Of a stretch of 64,000 nucleotides of DNA, positions 56,805-64,000 are shown one piece after another. Numbering within the stretch: the stretch's first letter is position 1; the number at the start of each line of letters is the position of its first letter. The translations under genes and the position numbers were made by a program. This DNA is from Schaedlerella arabinosiphila (lineage in GTDB: Bacteria; Bacillota; Clostridia; Lachnospirales; Lachnospiraceae). Where the stretch lies: the NCBI RefSeq assembly GCF_003885045.1, contig NZ_RHJS01000002.1, forward strand, positions 1,612,001-1,676,000, in the 5' to 3' direction. The notes below the pieces were generated by a model. That model ran no database searches. It was not told the origin of the DNA and worked only from the letters and a program-made list of their open reading frames with translations.

Positions 56805-57074
56805 ATGAATAAATTCCGGCTTTCCGATATATGGATAGTAGAAAGACGAACCACACAAGGAATCGGGGACGAATCTATGTGCCGAAACGAGTATGAGCAG
56901 GTTTGTACCTGGGCGGAAGGGATGCATGTGATCCTGGAGTTTCCCGCCGGGCGGGAATGGACCCAGGACAAAAAAAACAGCGGCAGGACGTCAGAGGACA
57001 GGGAACAGGTCAGACAGGAGATCCGGGAAATCCTGACCGGCGTGCTGCTGAACATCATGGAACCGCCTGTTTAA
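56805..57074 (+). CDS. Small protein next to the recombinase
   Basis: An 89-residue protein that I do not recognise. It begins MNKFRLSDIWIVERR and its C-terminal part is a charged helix (SEDREQVRQEIREILTGVLLNIM). A shorter start at 56877 is possible. Small genes directly before large serine recombinases sometimes encode directionality factors or TnpW-like accessories, so this is a candidate for controlling excision. The ribosome site AGGTGG lies in a hairpin arm. Confidence 0.55.
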   Translation: MNKFRLSDIWIVERRTTQGIGDESMCRNEYEQVCTWAEGMHVILEFPAGREWTQDKKNSGRTSEDREQVRQEIREILTGVLLNIMEPPV

Positions 57075-57163
57075 AAAACCATCGGATAACAAAGAAGGAA
57101 TATGACAGGCATTTCGGAAATAGATATTAGGAAAACAGGAACAAAAAGGGGAGCGAAACGTCT

Positions 57164-58795
57164 GTGAAACGTGTTAGGATGCTGCTGCGGGTAAGCTCCC
57201 ACCAGCAGTTGGAGGCGGACGGGGATCTGTCGGTCCAGAGGCAGATCGTCATGGAATACATCCGGGGGCATGAAGACTGGACAGCGGATGAAAAGGAATA
57301 TTTTGAGGGAAGCACCAGCGGATACAAAAATGCCCTGTGCAAGAGAGAAACACTCAAAGAAGCGCTGGAGGATGCGAAAAATCGGGAATACGACATCCTT
57401 GCGGCGTACAAGGACGACCGGGTAGGCAGGCGTATGTGGGAGATGGGCGCCTACATCATGGCCCTGAAACGTTTTGGGGTAGACGTCTATACGGTGAAGG
57501 ACGGATGCATCAGCCCGGAGGCGGACGATATCATGGGCCAGATGCTGCTGGCCCTGCGCTATGGAAACGCCCAGAAAAGCAGCTCGGATACCGGGATGCG
57601 GGTAAAGGACACCGCCCAGAAGCTGGTGCAGAAGGGGAAATTCATGGGCGGGGCGGCGCCTTACGGTTATGAGCTTGTATTATCCGGGGAACTGAGCAAG
57701 CACGGGCGCGCCCTGCACCGCTTAAAGATCATTCCCCGGCAGGCGGAGACAATCAGGCACATCTATTCTCTATCTTTGAATCAGGAATACGGTTCTGTAA
57801 CAATCGCAAAATTACTGAATGCAGATGCATATTACAGGGGGCTTGCACCGCGGGACATCTGGAAGGCCGGGACGATCACCAGCATCCTCACCAATCCCGT
57901 GTATGCGGGCTATACCGCGTACAAGCGCAGGGAACGGGTCAACGGAAAATACCACCGTCTGGATCAGAAGGACTGGATCAGGGCAGAAACGCCCAATCAG
58001 GAGCTTCGGATCATCGACGAAGAAGTGTGGAACCGGGTGCAGGAAAAAAGAAAGCGCAGGTCTGACCGGTACAGAAGAAAGCCGGAAGACCAGGCGGCTC
58101 CTGTGATCCGAAGAAATGCCGGCGGCCTGCCGCTGCTGGATGCGGCGTACTGCGGGTACTGCGGCAGAAAGCTGACAAACGGAAGCAGGTACCATTACTG
58201 GACCCTCAAAGGAACCGGAGAAAAGCGGTCGTCCAGAACTCCCATGTACCAATGCCGGCATGGGCTGTCTGAAAGCGGCCACCCCAAAGCGAGATTTCAC
58301 GCAGGGAAGATCGAAAAGGCGGTGTTCCAATGCCTTGGGGAATACATTGCCAGGCTGCTGGGAGAGGAGGATGCGGCCCAGGCGGTTTTGGAAAATCGAA
58401 AGAAACGGAAAATGGCAGAGGAAGCAGAGCTGCGAAGGGAACAGGAGGAATGGGGGAAGCTTCTGAAAGGGATGGAAGCACTGGAGGACAGTATCCCGGC
58501 AGCAATGGCAGGAGACTTTGCATTGACCATGGAAGAGCTGGCAGAGGCCATCCGGAAGCACCGGAAAAAAACGGCGGAGAAGGAACAGGCCATCCGGGAA
58601 AAAGAAGCACGGATCAAAGGGATGGAGTCGGAAGAAACCGATGAAGCATGGGAGGAGATCAAAAAGAAAATTCCCTCCTGGCAGCAGATTTTTCAGGAGG
58701 CAGATCCGGATACGCACCGGGTACTGGTTTCAAAACTGGCGGAAAGGATTCAGGTGACGCAGGAGCAGATCGTGATCCGGTTCCGATTTCGATGA
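57164..58795 (+). CDS. Large serine recombinase (site-specific integrase)
   Basis: A 543-residue serine recombinase. The N-terminal resolvase domain has RMLLRVSSHQQLEADGDLSVQRQ with the nucleophile Ser near residue 11, then YKDDRVGRRMWEM. The recombinase domain includes GKFMGGAAPYGYEL and TSILTNPVYAGYTAYKRR. A zinc ribbon follows (YCGYCGRKL plus a later Cys), then a long coiled coil (about residues 400-500). This is the tool kit of integrases that join attP and attB. It starts with GTG after AAAAAGGGGAGCG. Its gene ends 83 bases from the right junction of the element, as expected for the enzyme that inserted it. Confidence 0.95.
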   Translation: MKRVRMLLRVSSHQQLEADGDLSVQRQIVMEYIRGHEDWTADEKEYFEGSTSGYKNALCKRETLKEALEDAKNREYDILAAYKDDRVGRRMWEMGAYIMALKRFGVDVYTVKDGCISPEADDIMGQMLLALRYGNAQKSSSDTGMRVKDTAQKLVQKGKFMGGAAPYGYELVLSGELSKHGRALHRLKIIPRQAETIRHIYSLSLNQEYGSVTIAKLLNADAYYRGLAPRDIWKAGTITSILTNPVYAGYTAYKRRERVNGKYHRLDQKDWIRAETPNQELRIIDEEVWNRVQEKRKRRSDRYRRKPEDQAAPVIRRNAGGLPLLDAAYCGYCGRKLTNGSRYHYWTLKGTGEKRSSRTPMYQCRHGLSESGHPKARFHAGKIEKAVFQCLGEYIARLLGEEDAAQAVLENRKKRKMAEEAELRREQEEWGKLLKGMEALEDSIPAAMAGDFALTMEELAEAIRKHRKKTAEKEQAIREKEARIKGMESEETDEAWEEIKKKIPSWQQIFQEADPDTHRVLVSKLAERIQVTQEQIVIRFRFR

Positions 58796-58799
58796 AACA

Positions 58800-58845
58800 T
58801 ACCCGGAGGGCATCCCATGACGGCCATGGGGCCGTTTCAGAAGGA
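58800..58845. repeat. Single copy of the 47-bp dispersed repeat
   Basis: It starts TACCCGGAGGGCATCCCA and has a hairpin ACGGCC-N4-GGCCGT, a compensatory change from the ATGGCC/GGCCAT seen at 10.8 kb. Confidence 0.75.
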
Positions 58846-58858
58846 AAAAATGCGCCCA

Positions 58859-58892
58859 CGAATCAGCGGTGATTCCGCTACCATTCCGTATA
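58859..58892. other. Right attachment junction (att site)
   Basis: Element sequence (CGAATCAGCGGTGATTCCGC) meets TACC at 58879-58882, followed by the host gene (ATTCCGTATATACC). The TAG stop of the truncated 5' gene part is created by this junction. Confidence 0.7.
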
Positions 58893-59588
58893 TACCCGGT
58901 TCAGGGTAAAGGACATGATGGCCAGCACATTTGCCCGGATGGATGCATCAGGCCAGGTGGCATAGATTTCCGAGGAGGCCACATTTTTGATATAATCACG
59001 GTACTTCACATAGTAATTCTGTGCCGTAGTATCCCGGGGAGAGCCGTCATGCACCACGATATATTCCGGTACGACCACCCGGCTTAAGACGATCTCCCCG
59101 GATTCGTTGGTGGGCTTGATCTCATCCTCCGCGATTTTCGGAGGGTATTCCCCGTACAGCGTATGGGCGGGGATGACAAAGACCTCCTCCCCCGTATCCT
59201 CCGGCACCGCGGGACGAAGCCGGATGTTCTGGATGGCCGTGACATCTGGCAGGATTTCCGCCCCGGAGATGCTCACCGGCTCAAATCCGGGCGCCCGCAC
59301 GTCCAATGTATACTCCGCGTAGGGCTGGGCTTCGATGGACGGGTTCAGGCTGTATTCCAGCGGCGGCGCGTTCAGTTCAATCTGCTCCGTTTGCCCGGAA
59401 CTGTCCGTATTCAGCTCTTCAAGCGTACTGTCCGGTACTCCGGTGTAGGACACGGAGATCACGGCATCAGATACCGGGTAGGAGTCCACATCCGATGTGA
59501 CGTTGATCTGCAGCCGCCCTTTTTCAATCTGATTGCGCATGGCCGCGTCATTTTCCGAATTTTCCTGCATTGCCTTAATATAAACCAT
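58878..59588 (-). pseudogene. Spore cortex-lytic (SleC-like) protein, 5' part of a split gene
   Basis: This encodes the N-terminal 236 residues of the split protein. It starts MVYIKAMQENSEN after AGGGGG. A beta-rich propeptide-like region follows (GRLQINVTSD, PPLEYSLNPSIE, ILPDVTAIQNIRLRP). Then comes the first half of the SpoIID-like lytic domain: HTLYGEYPPKI, RVVVPEYIVVHDG, NYYVKYRDYIKNVASSEIY and IRANVLAIMSFTLNRVYTEW. The stop codon TAG follows at once, formed by element DNA. Joined with the 3' part it makes about 430 residues, the usual size of SleC-like proteins. Expected role: degradation of spore cortex peptidoglycan at germination. Confidence 0.85.
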
Positions 59589-59684
59589 AGTACCCCCTGT
59601 TTAAAAAATGTTCTATATAAAATATATGCAGTTCGGGGGTGATTGTGTACATGTGCAGAAAATACAAAACAGGTCTTCTCAAAA

Positions 59685-59728
59685 ACGGTCAACGGGATAT
59701 AATGGATATTAACCGGAACGGTCAATGG
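59685..59728 (+). promoter_or_regulatory. tetR promoter with two direct operator repeats
   Basis: ACGGTCAACGG (59685-59695) and ACGGTCAATGG (59718-59728) lie 33 bases apart, about three helical turns, on each side of TATAAT (59698-59703). This layout suggests autoregulation by the TetR protein. Confidence 0.65.
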
Positions 59729-59748
59729 TAACAAGAGAGGAAATCCTT

Positions 59749-60357
59749 ATGAACGATAAATTTTTTTCGCTGCCGGAGGAAAAGCAGCAGAAGATCATCA
59801 ATGCCGGATACCGCGTGTTTTCCCGAAATTCTTATAAGAAAAGCCCTATGGGCGAGATCGCGGCGGAGGCAGGGATCAGCAAATCGCTGCTGTTCCATTA
59901 TTTCCGCAATAAGAAGGAACTGTACCTGTTCCTGTGGGAACACTGTGCAGAGGTGACGATCGAGTATCTGAAGAAATACAGATGCTACGAGCAGACAGAC
60001 CTGTTTGAGATGATTTACCGGGGGATGCAGGCAAAAATCGGGATCATGGCCCGCTGCCCCGATATGGGACGCTTTGCGGTGAAGGTCTTTTATGAGCGGG
60101 ACCCGGATGTGGGAGAGGAGATCCAGGAGAGCTACAAAAGGTATAAAGACATCAAAGCCAACATCACCCTGATCAACCTGAATCCGGAACAGTTCCGGGA
60201 AGGGATCGACATTTCGATGATGTATCAGGAAATGTATCTGGCGTCGCTGGGGTATCTCTGGGAATTTATGCAGAAGGATGAGATGGACGCCAAAAAGCTG
60301 GAAGAAGATTTTACAAAGATGATCGAATTTTGGAAAAAGATCTATCTGAGAGAATAA
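59749..60357 (+). CDS. TetR-family transcriptional regulator
   Basis: A 202-residue repressor. The helix-turn-helix is GEIAAEAGISKSLLFHYFRNKKELYLFLW near residues 30-60; the rest is an all-helical ligand domain. It lies directly before an ABC exporter pair that it probably controls. The ATG at 59749 is preferred to 59725 for distance to GAGAGG. Confidence 0.92.
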   Translation: MNDKFFSLPEEKQQKIINAGYRVFSRNSYKKSPMGEIAAEAGISKSLLFHYFRNKKELYLFLWEHCAEVTIEYLKKYRCYEQTDLFEMIYRGMQAKIGIMARCPDMGRFAVKVFYERDPDVGEEIQESYKRYKDIKANITLINLNPEQFREGIDISMMYQEMYLASLGYLWEFMQKDEMDAKKLEEDFTKMIEFWKKIYLRE

Positions 60358-60424
60358 CAAAGATATTTATGCTCGGTTGCTTTTTCGTGGGAAAAGGAAT
60401 TCGATTCGAAAGGGGAGATATACG

Positions 60425-61306
60425 GTGAATGCGATTGAGATGAAAGGGCTGACCAAGTTTTATGGGAAAGCAAGGGGGATCGTGGGATTGGACCTGGCGG
60501 TTTCCGAGGGGGAATTTTTTGGATTTATCGGTCCCAACGGAGCCGGAAAAAGTACGACGATCCGCACCCTTCTGGGTCTGATCAAGGGCTCCGGCGGCAG
60601 TGCCCGGATTTTCGGAAAGGACATTGCAGCGGAAAAAAACGGCATCCTCATGGAGACAGGCTATATGCCTTCGGAGGCCCTGTTCTACCCGGGAATGCGG
60701 GTGGGGGAGGTGATCCGGCTTTCCGCCGGGCTGCGCAGAAAGGACTGCGCCGTGGAGGCGGACCTGCTGTGCAGAAGGCTGGGATTGGACACTTCAAAAA
60801 AGGTGCATCAGCTGTCCTTTGGAAACCGGAAAAAGGTGTCCATCGTATGCGCCCTTCAGCATCAGCCCAGGCTTTGTATCCTGGATGAGCCCACCAGCGG
60901 GCTGGATCCGCTGATGCAGAGGGAGTTTTTTGAGATATTGAAGGAACGCAATGCCAGGGGAGCCACCATTTTTTTATCCTCCCATGTACTGTCGGAAATC
61001 CAGCGGAACTGTACAAGGGCAGCGATCATCCGGGAAGGCAGGCTGATCGCCTGCGGCAGCGTGGAATCCCTCTCAAAGACCAGCGCAAAACGGGTCCATG
61101 TCCAGGGGGAGCTTACGGTATCCACATTGACAGAAGTGCGGGACCTGCAGCAGACCGGAAGCGGGGCCAGCTTTTTGTATGGCGGCGATATTCAGGCGCT
61201 TCTGCGGGTTCTTTCGGAGCAGAAGATCACGGACCTGACGATTTCAGAACCGGATCTGGAGGAAATCTTTCTGCATTATTATCTGGACGGAGGTGAGGAA
61301 ACATGA
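60425..61306 (+). CDS. ABC transporter ATP-binding protein
   Basis: A 293-residue ATPase of an ABC-2-type exporter. Walker A is GPNGAGKST (near residue 39), the signature is HQLSFGNRKKVSIVCAL and Walker B is LCILDEPTSGLDP. The signature reads LSFGN rather than LSGGQ, a common variant in this export group. The GTG at 60425 follows AAGGGGAG. It overlaps the permease gene by 4 bases. Confidence 0.94.
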   Translation: MNAIEMKGLTKFYGKARGIVGLDLAVSEGEFFGFIGPNGAGKSTTIRTLLGLIKGSGGSARIFGKDIAAEKNGILMETGYMPSEALFYPGMRVGEVIRLSAGLRRKDCAVEADLLCRRLGLDTSKKVHQLSFGNRKKVSIVCALQHQPRLCILDEPTSGLDPLMQREFFEILKERNARGATIFLSSHVLSEIQRNCTRAAIIREGRLIACGSVESLSKTSAKRVHVQGELTVSTLTEVRDLQQTGSGASFLYGGDIQALLRVLSEQKITDLTISEPDLEEIFLHYYLDGGEET

Positions 61307-62088
61307 CCATGATCAGGCATGAATTGAGACAAAACAGGATTTCCCTGGCAGTGTGGACGCTGGCAGTGGGGGCTTTGATGGCTGTCTGTATCCTGATCTT
61401 TCCGGAGATGCAGGAAGAGATGGACGGAGCCGGCGATCTGTTTGCTTCCATGGGGAGTTTTACCGAAGCCTTTGGGATGGATCAGGTCAGCTTCGGCACG
61501 CTGACCGGGTTCTATGCCGTGGAATGCGGAAACATCCTGGGACTGGGCGGGGCGTTTTTCGCAGCCCTCTGCGGGGTGTCGGCACTGGCAAAGGAGGAGA
61601 AGGAGCATACGGCGGAATTTCTTCTGACTCATCCCGTCAGCCGTCCGGCTATTGTTACGGACAAGCTGGTTGCAGTGATGGTGCAGGTGTGGCTTATGAA
61701 CGGGGCGGTGTATGCTGTTTCCATGGGCTCCATTGCGGCGGTGGGGGAGGAGATCCCGTGGAAGGAACTCTCCCTTTTACATCTGGCCTATCTGCTGCTG
61801 CAGATGGAGATCGGAGCCGTCTGCTTCGGGATTTCCGCCTTCCTAAAGCACGGGGGCATGGGGATCGGGCTGGGCGCGGCGGCGGTCCTGTATTTTCTGA
61901 ACCTGATCGCAAATATCACGGACAGCGCGGATTTCTTGAGATACATCACCCCCTTCGGGTACGCAGAAGGGGCGGATATCGTGACAAATGTAGGCCTGGA
62001 CTGGGGGCTGGTGGGGCTTGGGCTGGCATATGGAGCCGCCGGGATCGGGGCCGCATATGTGAAATACTGCAGGAAGGATATTGCGTGA
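61303..62088 (+). CDS. ABC-2 type permease
   Basis: A 261-residue membrane protein with about six helices. It opens MTMIRHELRQNRISLAVWTLAVGALM and has the conserved cytoplasmic segment SALAKEEKEHTAEFLLTHPVSR near residue 95, typical of ABC-2 permeases. It forms an exporter with the preceding ATPase; the substrate is unknown. Confidence 0.9.
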   Translation: MTMIRHELRQNRISLAVWTLAVGALMAVCILIFPEMQEEMDGAGDLFASMGSFTEAFGMDQVSFGTLTGFYAVECGNILGLGGAFFAALCGVSALAKEEKEHTAEFLLTHPVSRPAIVTDKLVAVMVQVWLMNGAVYAVSMGSIAAVGEEIPWKELSLLHLAYLLLQMEIGAVCFGISAFLKHGGMGIGLGAAAVLYFLNLIANITDSADFLRYITPFGYAEGADIVTNVGLDWGLVGLGLAYGAAGIGAAYVKYCRKDIA

Positions 62089-62089
62089 T

Positions 62090-63541
62090 TCATGAAGCGG
62101 GGAATGACTCGCTGCTATTCACGGTTCTTTCACTCACACGGGCAAAAACAGCCTGTATATTTTCCTTGATCTTTGCGGATAGATGGGCGTACTGGATCAG
62201 CTCCTCCTCGCAAAAGCCCCGGAAGCGGGCATGATCGTAGTCATTCTGGGCAGCAGCCAGATCCTCGATGACCGGGTCGGCTTCGGGCAGCAGCGTGATC
62301 TTTATCTGCCTGCGGCGGGATCTGGAACTGCGATCCATTTCCTGGGGATCGGCAGTCTGTTCTGCAAAAGCCCTGTCTGCGTTTCCTTCTCCTTTGGAGA
62401 CCGGCCTGGCCCGGCGGATGTCCTCCACCTTGAGCAGTCCCCGTGCGGACAGCTTCTGGAGGGCCAGAGAGAGCATCCGGCGGGAAATATTTGCAAAATC
62501 GGCCAGCTCTGCCCGGGTGGTGATCCGGTGGGGCTGGCTCAGACAGAGAAGCAGGCTGGCTTCGAGCACAGTCAGATGGTTCTTTTTGGCGGCGGTTTCC
62601 AGATAATATTCCAGAAGCTTCCTATCCCGGTACACATCCATAAGAACCCCTTCCCCGGCGATGGCTTCGCTGCAGACCTTCGTGTGCTCCTCCCCCAGTT
62701 TTTTGGAACCCGGCAGGATGGAGGGCATAACCATGCCGTCTCCGGCGGCGTCCACAAGAAAGCGGTAGACTTGAAGCCGCTTTTTTTCATAATCTGCTTC
62801 GTCCAGGACCTGCTTGTAAAAGTGATTGTAGCATTCGAACACCATCAGCTTCATTTTTACGGTGTTGGTGATACTTGCGCCCTGGCTGGCAAGGGAGCCT
62901 TTTGTCTTGACATAGTAGTAAACGGGGGCCTGCAGGGCGTAGAAGACCTCCCCGCGGCGGATATATTCCAGGTTGAACATAAAATCCTCGCACCAACTGA
63001 TGGACGCGTCCATGCGCAGATGATACCGGTCAACGATCTCCCTGCGGTACAGCTTGTTCCAGAGTACGCCGTAATAAAAGTCCGCGGGATTTTCCATCAT
63101 GTGGGAGGCAAAGGCTTCCCTCGTCATCACGGAATCTTCCTCAATGTCCCCTTTCTGGGACAGCCGTTCTCCCACAACCCGGTAAAAATCCGCGATCACC
63201 AGATCACAGCGGTGTTCTTCGGCGGCGCCGACGAACAGCTTGGTGGCGTCCGGCGTGATCCAGTCGTCGCTGTCGAGAAATTGAAGGTAGGTGCCCCGTG
63301 CCCGGTCAATGGCCAGATTCCGGCTGTCGGATACACCGGTGTTCTCCTTGTGGATCACCTGGATTCGGGAATCCTTTTCGGCGTAGCCGTCGCAGATATC
63401 GCCGCTGGAATCCGTGCTGCCGTCGTTGACCAGCAGGAGTTCAAAATCCGTATACTCCTGGCTGAGGATGCTGTCGATGCAGCGGGGGAGGTGTTTTTCG
63501 GCGTTATATATGGGAACGATGATGGTGACGGTTGGGGGCAT
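62090..63541 (-). CDS. Family 2 glycosyltransferase fused to a MarR-like winged helix
   Basis: A 483-residue protein. Residues 1 to about 240 are a GT-A transferase: IIVPIYNAEKHLPRCIDSIL, LVNDGSTDSSGDIC, NTGVSDSRNLAIDRARG and FLDSDDWI. Residues about 318-375 have a winged-helix pattern (LTVLEASLLLCLSQPHRITTRAELADFANISRRMLSLALQKLSARGLLKVEDI), followed by a basic linker (RSSRSRRRQIK) and a helical tail like the MarR dimer domain. A glycosyltransferase with a DNA-binding-type domain is unusual; it may be a regulatory fusion or a domain reused for protein contact. It converges on the ABC-2 permease gene. GGAGATCACC precedes the start. Confidence 0.85.
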   Translation of the reverse strand: MPPTVTIIVPIYNAEKHLPRCIDSILSQEYTDFELLLVNDGSTDSSGDICDGYAEKDSRIQVIHKENTGVSDSRNLAIDRARGTYLQFLDSDDWITPDATKLFVGAAEEHRCDLVIADFYRVVGERLSQKGDIEEDSVMTREAFASHMMENPADFYYGVLWNKLYRREIVDRYHLRMDASISWCEDFMFNLEYIRRGEVFYALQAPVYYYVKTKGSLASQGASITNTVKMKLMVFECYNHFYKQVLDEADYEKKRLQVYRFLVDAAGDGMVMPSILPGSKKLGEEHTKVCSEAIAGEGVLMDVYRDRKLLEYYLETAAKKNHLTVLEASLLLCLSQPHRITTRAELADFANISRRMLSLALQKLSARGLLKVEDIRRARPVSKGEGNADRAFAEQTADPQEMDRSSRSRRRQIKITLLPEADPVIEDLAAAQNDYDHARFRGFCEEELIQYAHLSAKIKENIQAVFARVSERTVNSSESFPAS

Positions 63542-63688
63542 GGCGGTGATCTCCTTTCAAGTCATTCTGTTTTGAAATACTATACATATTGTACCAGATT
63601 TATACCGAAATGCAATGTTGTGAATCATAGAAAAGTATAGTAGAATAAAAGATACGCAGGGATAAAGAGCCACGGCGGAGGTGTATAA

Positions 63689-64000
63689 ATGCGGTTTGAA
63701 CAATTATATCTTTTGAATTATAAAGCCATTGAGGAAATGAATATTCAGTTTGGCGCAGGTGTGAACCTTTTAATCGGAGATAACGGTGTAGGAAAGACTA
63801 CCATTCTGGAAGCGATGACAGTTGCACTGGGAGATTATCTGAATGGATTGAGCAAAATTGCAAAAACAGGGGTCAAATCTACAGATGTACGGATAGACAC
63901 ACATGTACTTTCCGATGCTTCCCAAGGAGTAGTTTATTCAACTCCTGTCATCATTAAAGCCCGATTTCAATACGGAAAGAATAAGCTAACGGGAGAGGTT
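63689..64000 (+). CDS. AAA family ATPase, N-terminal part (partial)
   Basis: The gene runs off the window. The first 104 residues start MRFEQLYLLNYKAIEEMNIQF and contain the Walker A motif LLIGDNGVGKTTILEAM, typical of RecF/OLD-like SMC-type ATPases. Members often belong to defence or repair systems, but the rest is needed to tell. GGCGGAGGTG precedes the ATG. Confidence 0.88.
   Translation, partial: MRFEQLYLLNYKAIEEMNIQFGAGVNLLIGDNGVGKTTILEAMTVALGDYLNGLSKIAKTGVKSTDVRIDTHVLSDASQGVVYSTPVIIKARFQYGKNKLTGEV

Noticed and set aside
61353..62234. 293-codon plus-strand frame overlapping the ABC-2 permease
   Set aside because: A shadow frame with Gly/Arg-rich composition; the permease frame has the membrane helices and family motifs.
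62183..63640. 485-codon open frame on the plus strand
   Set aside because: It is the antisense shadow of the glycosyltransferase gene, has no ribosome site and no recognisable domain.

Overview
The window looks like the chromosome of a spore-forming Lachnospiraceae-type Firmicute (Clostridium cluster XIVa). This rests on the gene orders relA - MBL hydrolase - hemZ - hisS - aspS and pyrH - frr - uppS - cdsA - dxr - rseP, on strong AGGAGG-type ribosome sites, and on a spore cortex-lytic-type gene. I cannot name the species from sequence alone. Housekeeping DNA is fairly GC-rich. The stretch from about 22.6 to 47.3 kb is clearly AT-rich and looks acquired.

Layout. 1-11 kb: the recJ end, the stringent-response enzyme relA, an MBL hydrolase, hemZ, a LacI regulator with an AAC(3)-type acetyltransferase, hisS and aspS, then tandem 47-bp repeats and a tRNA-Gly. 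11-19 kb: an unknown coiled-coil protein, a ClC protein lacking the gating glutamate, then the UMP kinase / ribosome recycling / isoprenoid / phospholipid / site-2 protease operon. 19.2-47.3 kb: a Wzx/Wzy-type surface polysaccharide locus. It is headed by two tandem NusG/LoaP-like antiterminators and a phosphoglycosyl transferase fused to an aldo-keto reductase. It contains glycosyltransferases, a polymerase, a flippase, a pyruvyl transferase, a radical SAM protein and an MBOAT/SGNH acylation pair. Its last third holds large membrane proteins (probable GT-C enzymes) and an SGNH hydrolase.

Main discovery 1. Four genes of this locus contain runs of 9-10 G in AT-rich surroundings. In three of them (two GT-C-like proteins at 39692-42075 and 42902-45017, and an SGNH protein at 45993-47289) the frame breaks exactly at the run, and a change of one G rejoins two halves that make one sensible protein. 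In the fourth (MBOAT acyltransferase) the G9 run is in frame. This is the signature of slipped-strand phase variation of surface-glycan decoration, known from Campylobacter and Neisseria. I do not know of a description of it in this bacterial group.

Main discovery 2. A spore cortex-lytic (SleC-like) gene on the minus strand is cut in two: its 3' part is at 49131-49715 and its 5' part at 58878-59588. The intervening 9,165 bp carries a large serine recombinase at one edge, a helix-turn-helix regulator, a GH51 arabinofuranosidase, and a MarR-controlled heterodimeric ABC exporter. The element is bounded by a shared GGTA core with dyad-symmetric inner arms (attP-like). Excision at the core would restore the reading frame exactly, giving about 430 residues. 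This resembles skin-type elements that interrupt sporulation genes.

59.6-64 kb: a TetR regulator with an ABC-2 exporter, a glycosyltransferase fused to a MarR-like winged helix, and the start of an AAA ATPase.
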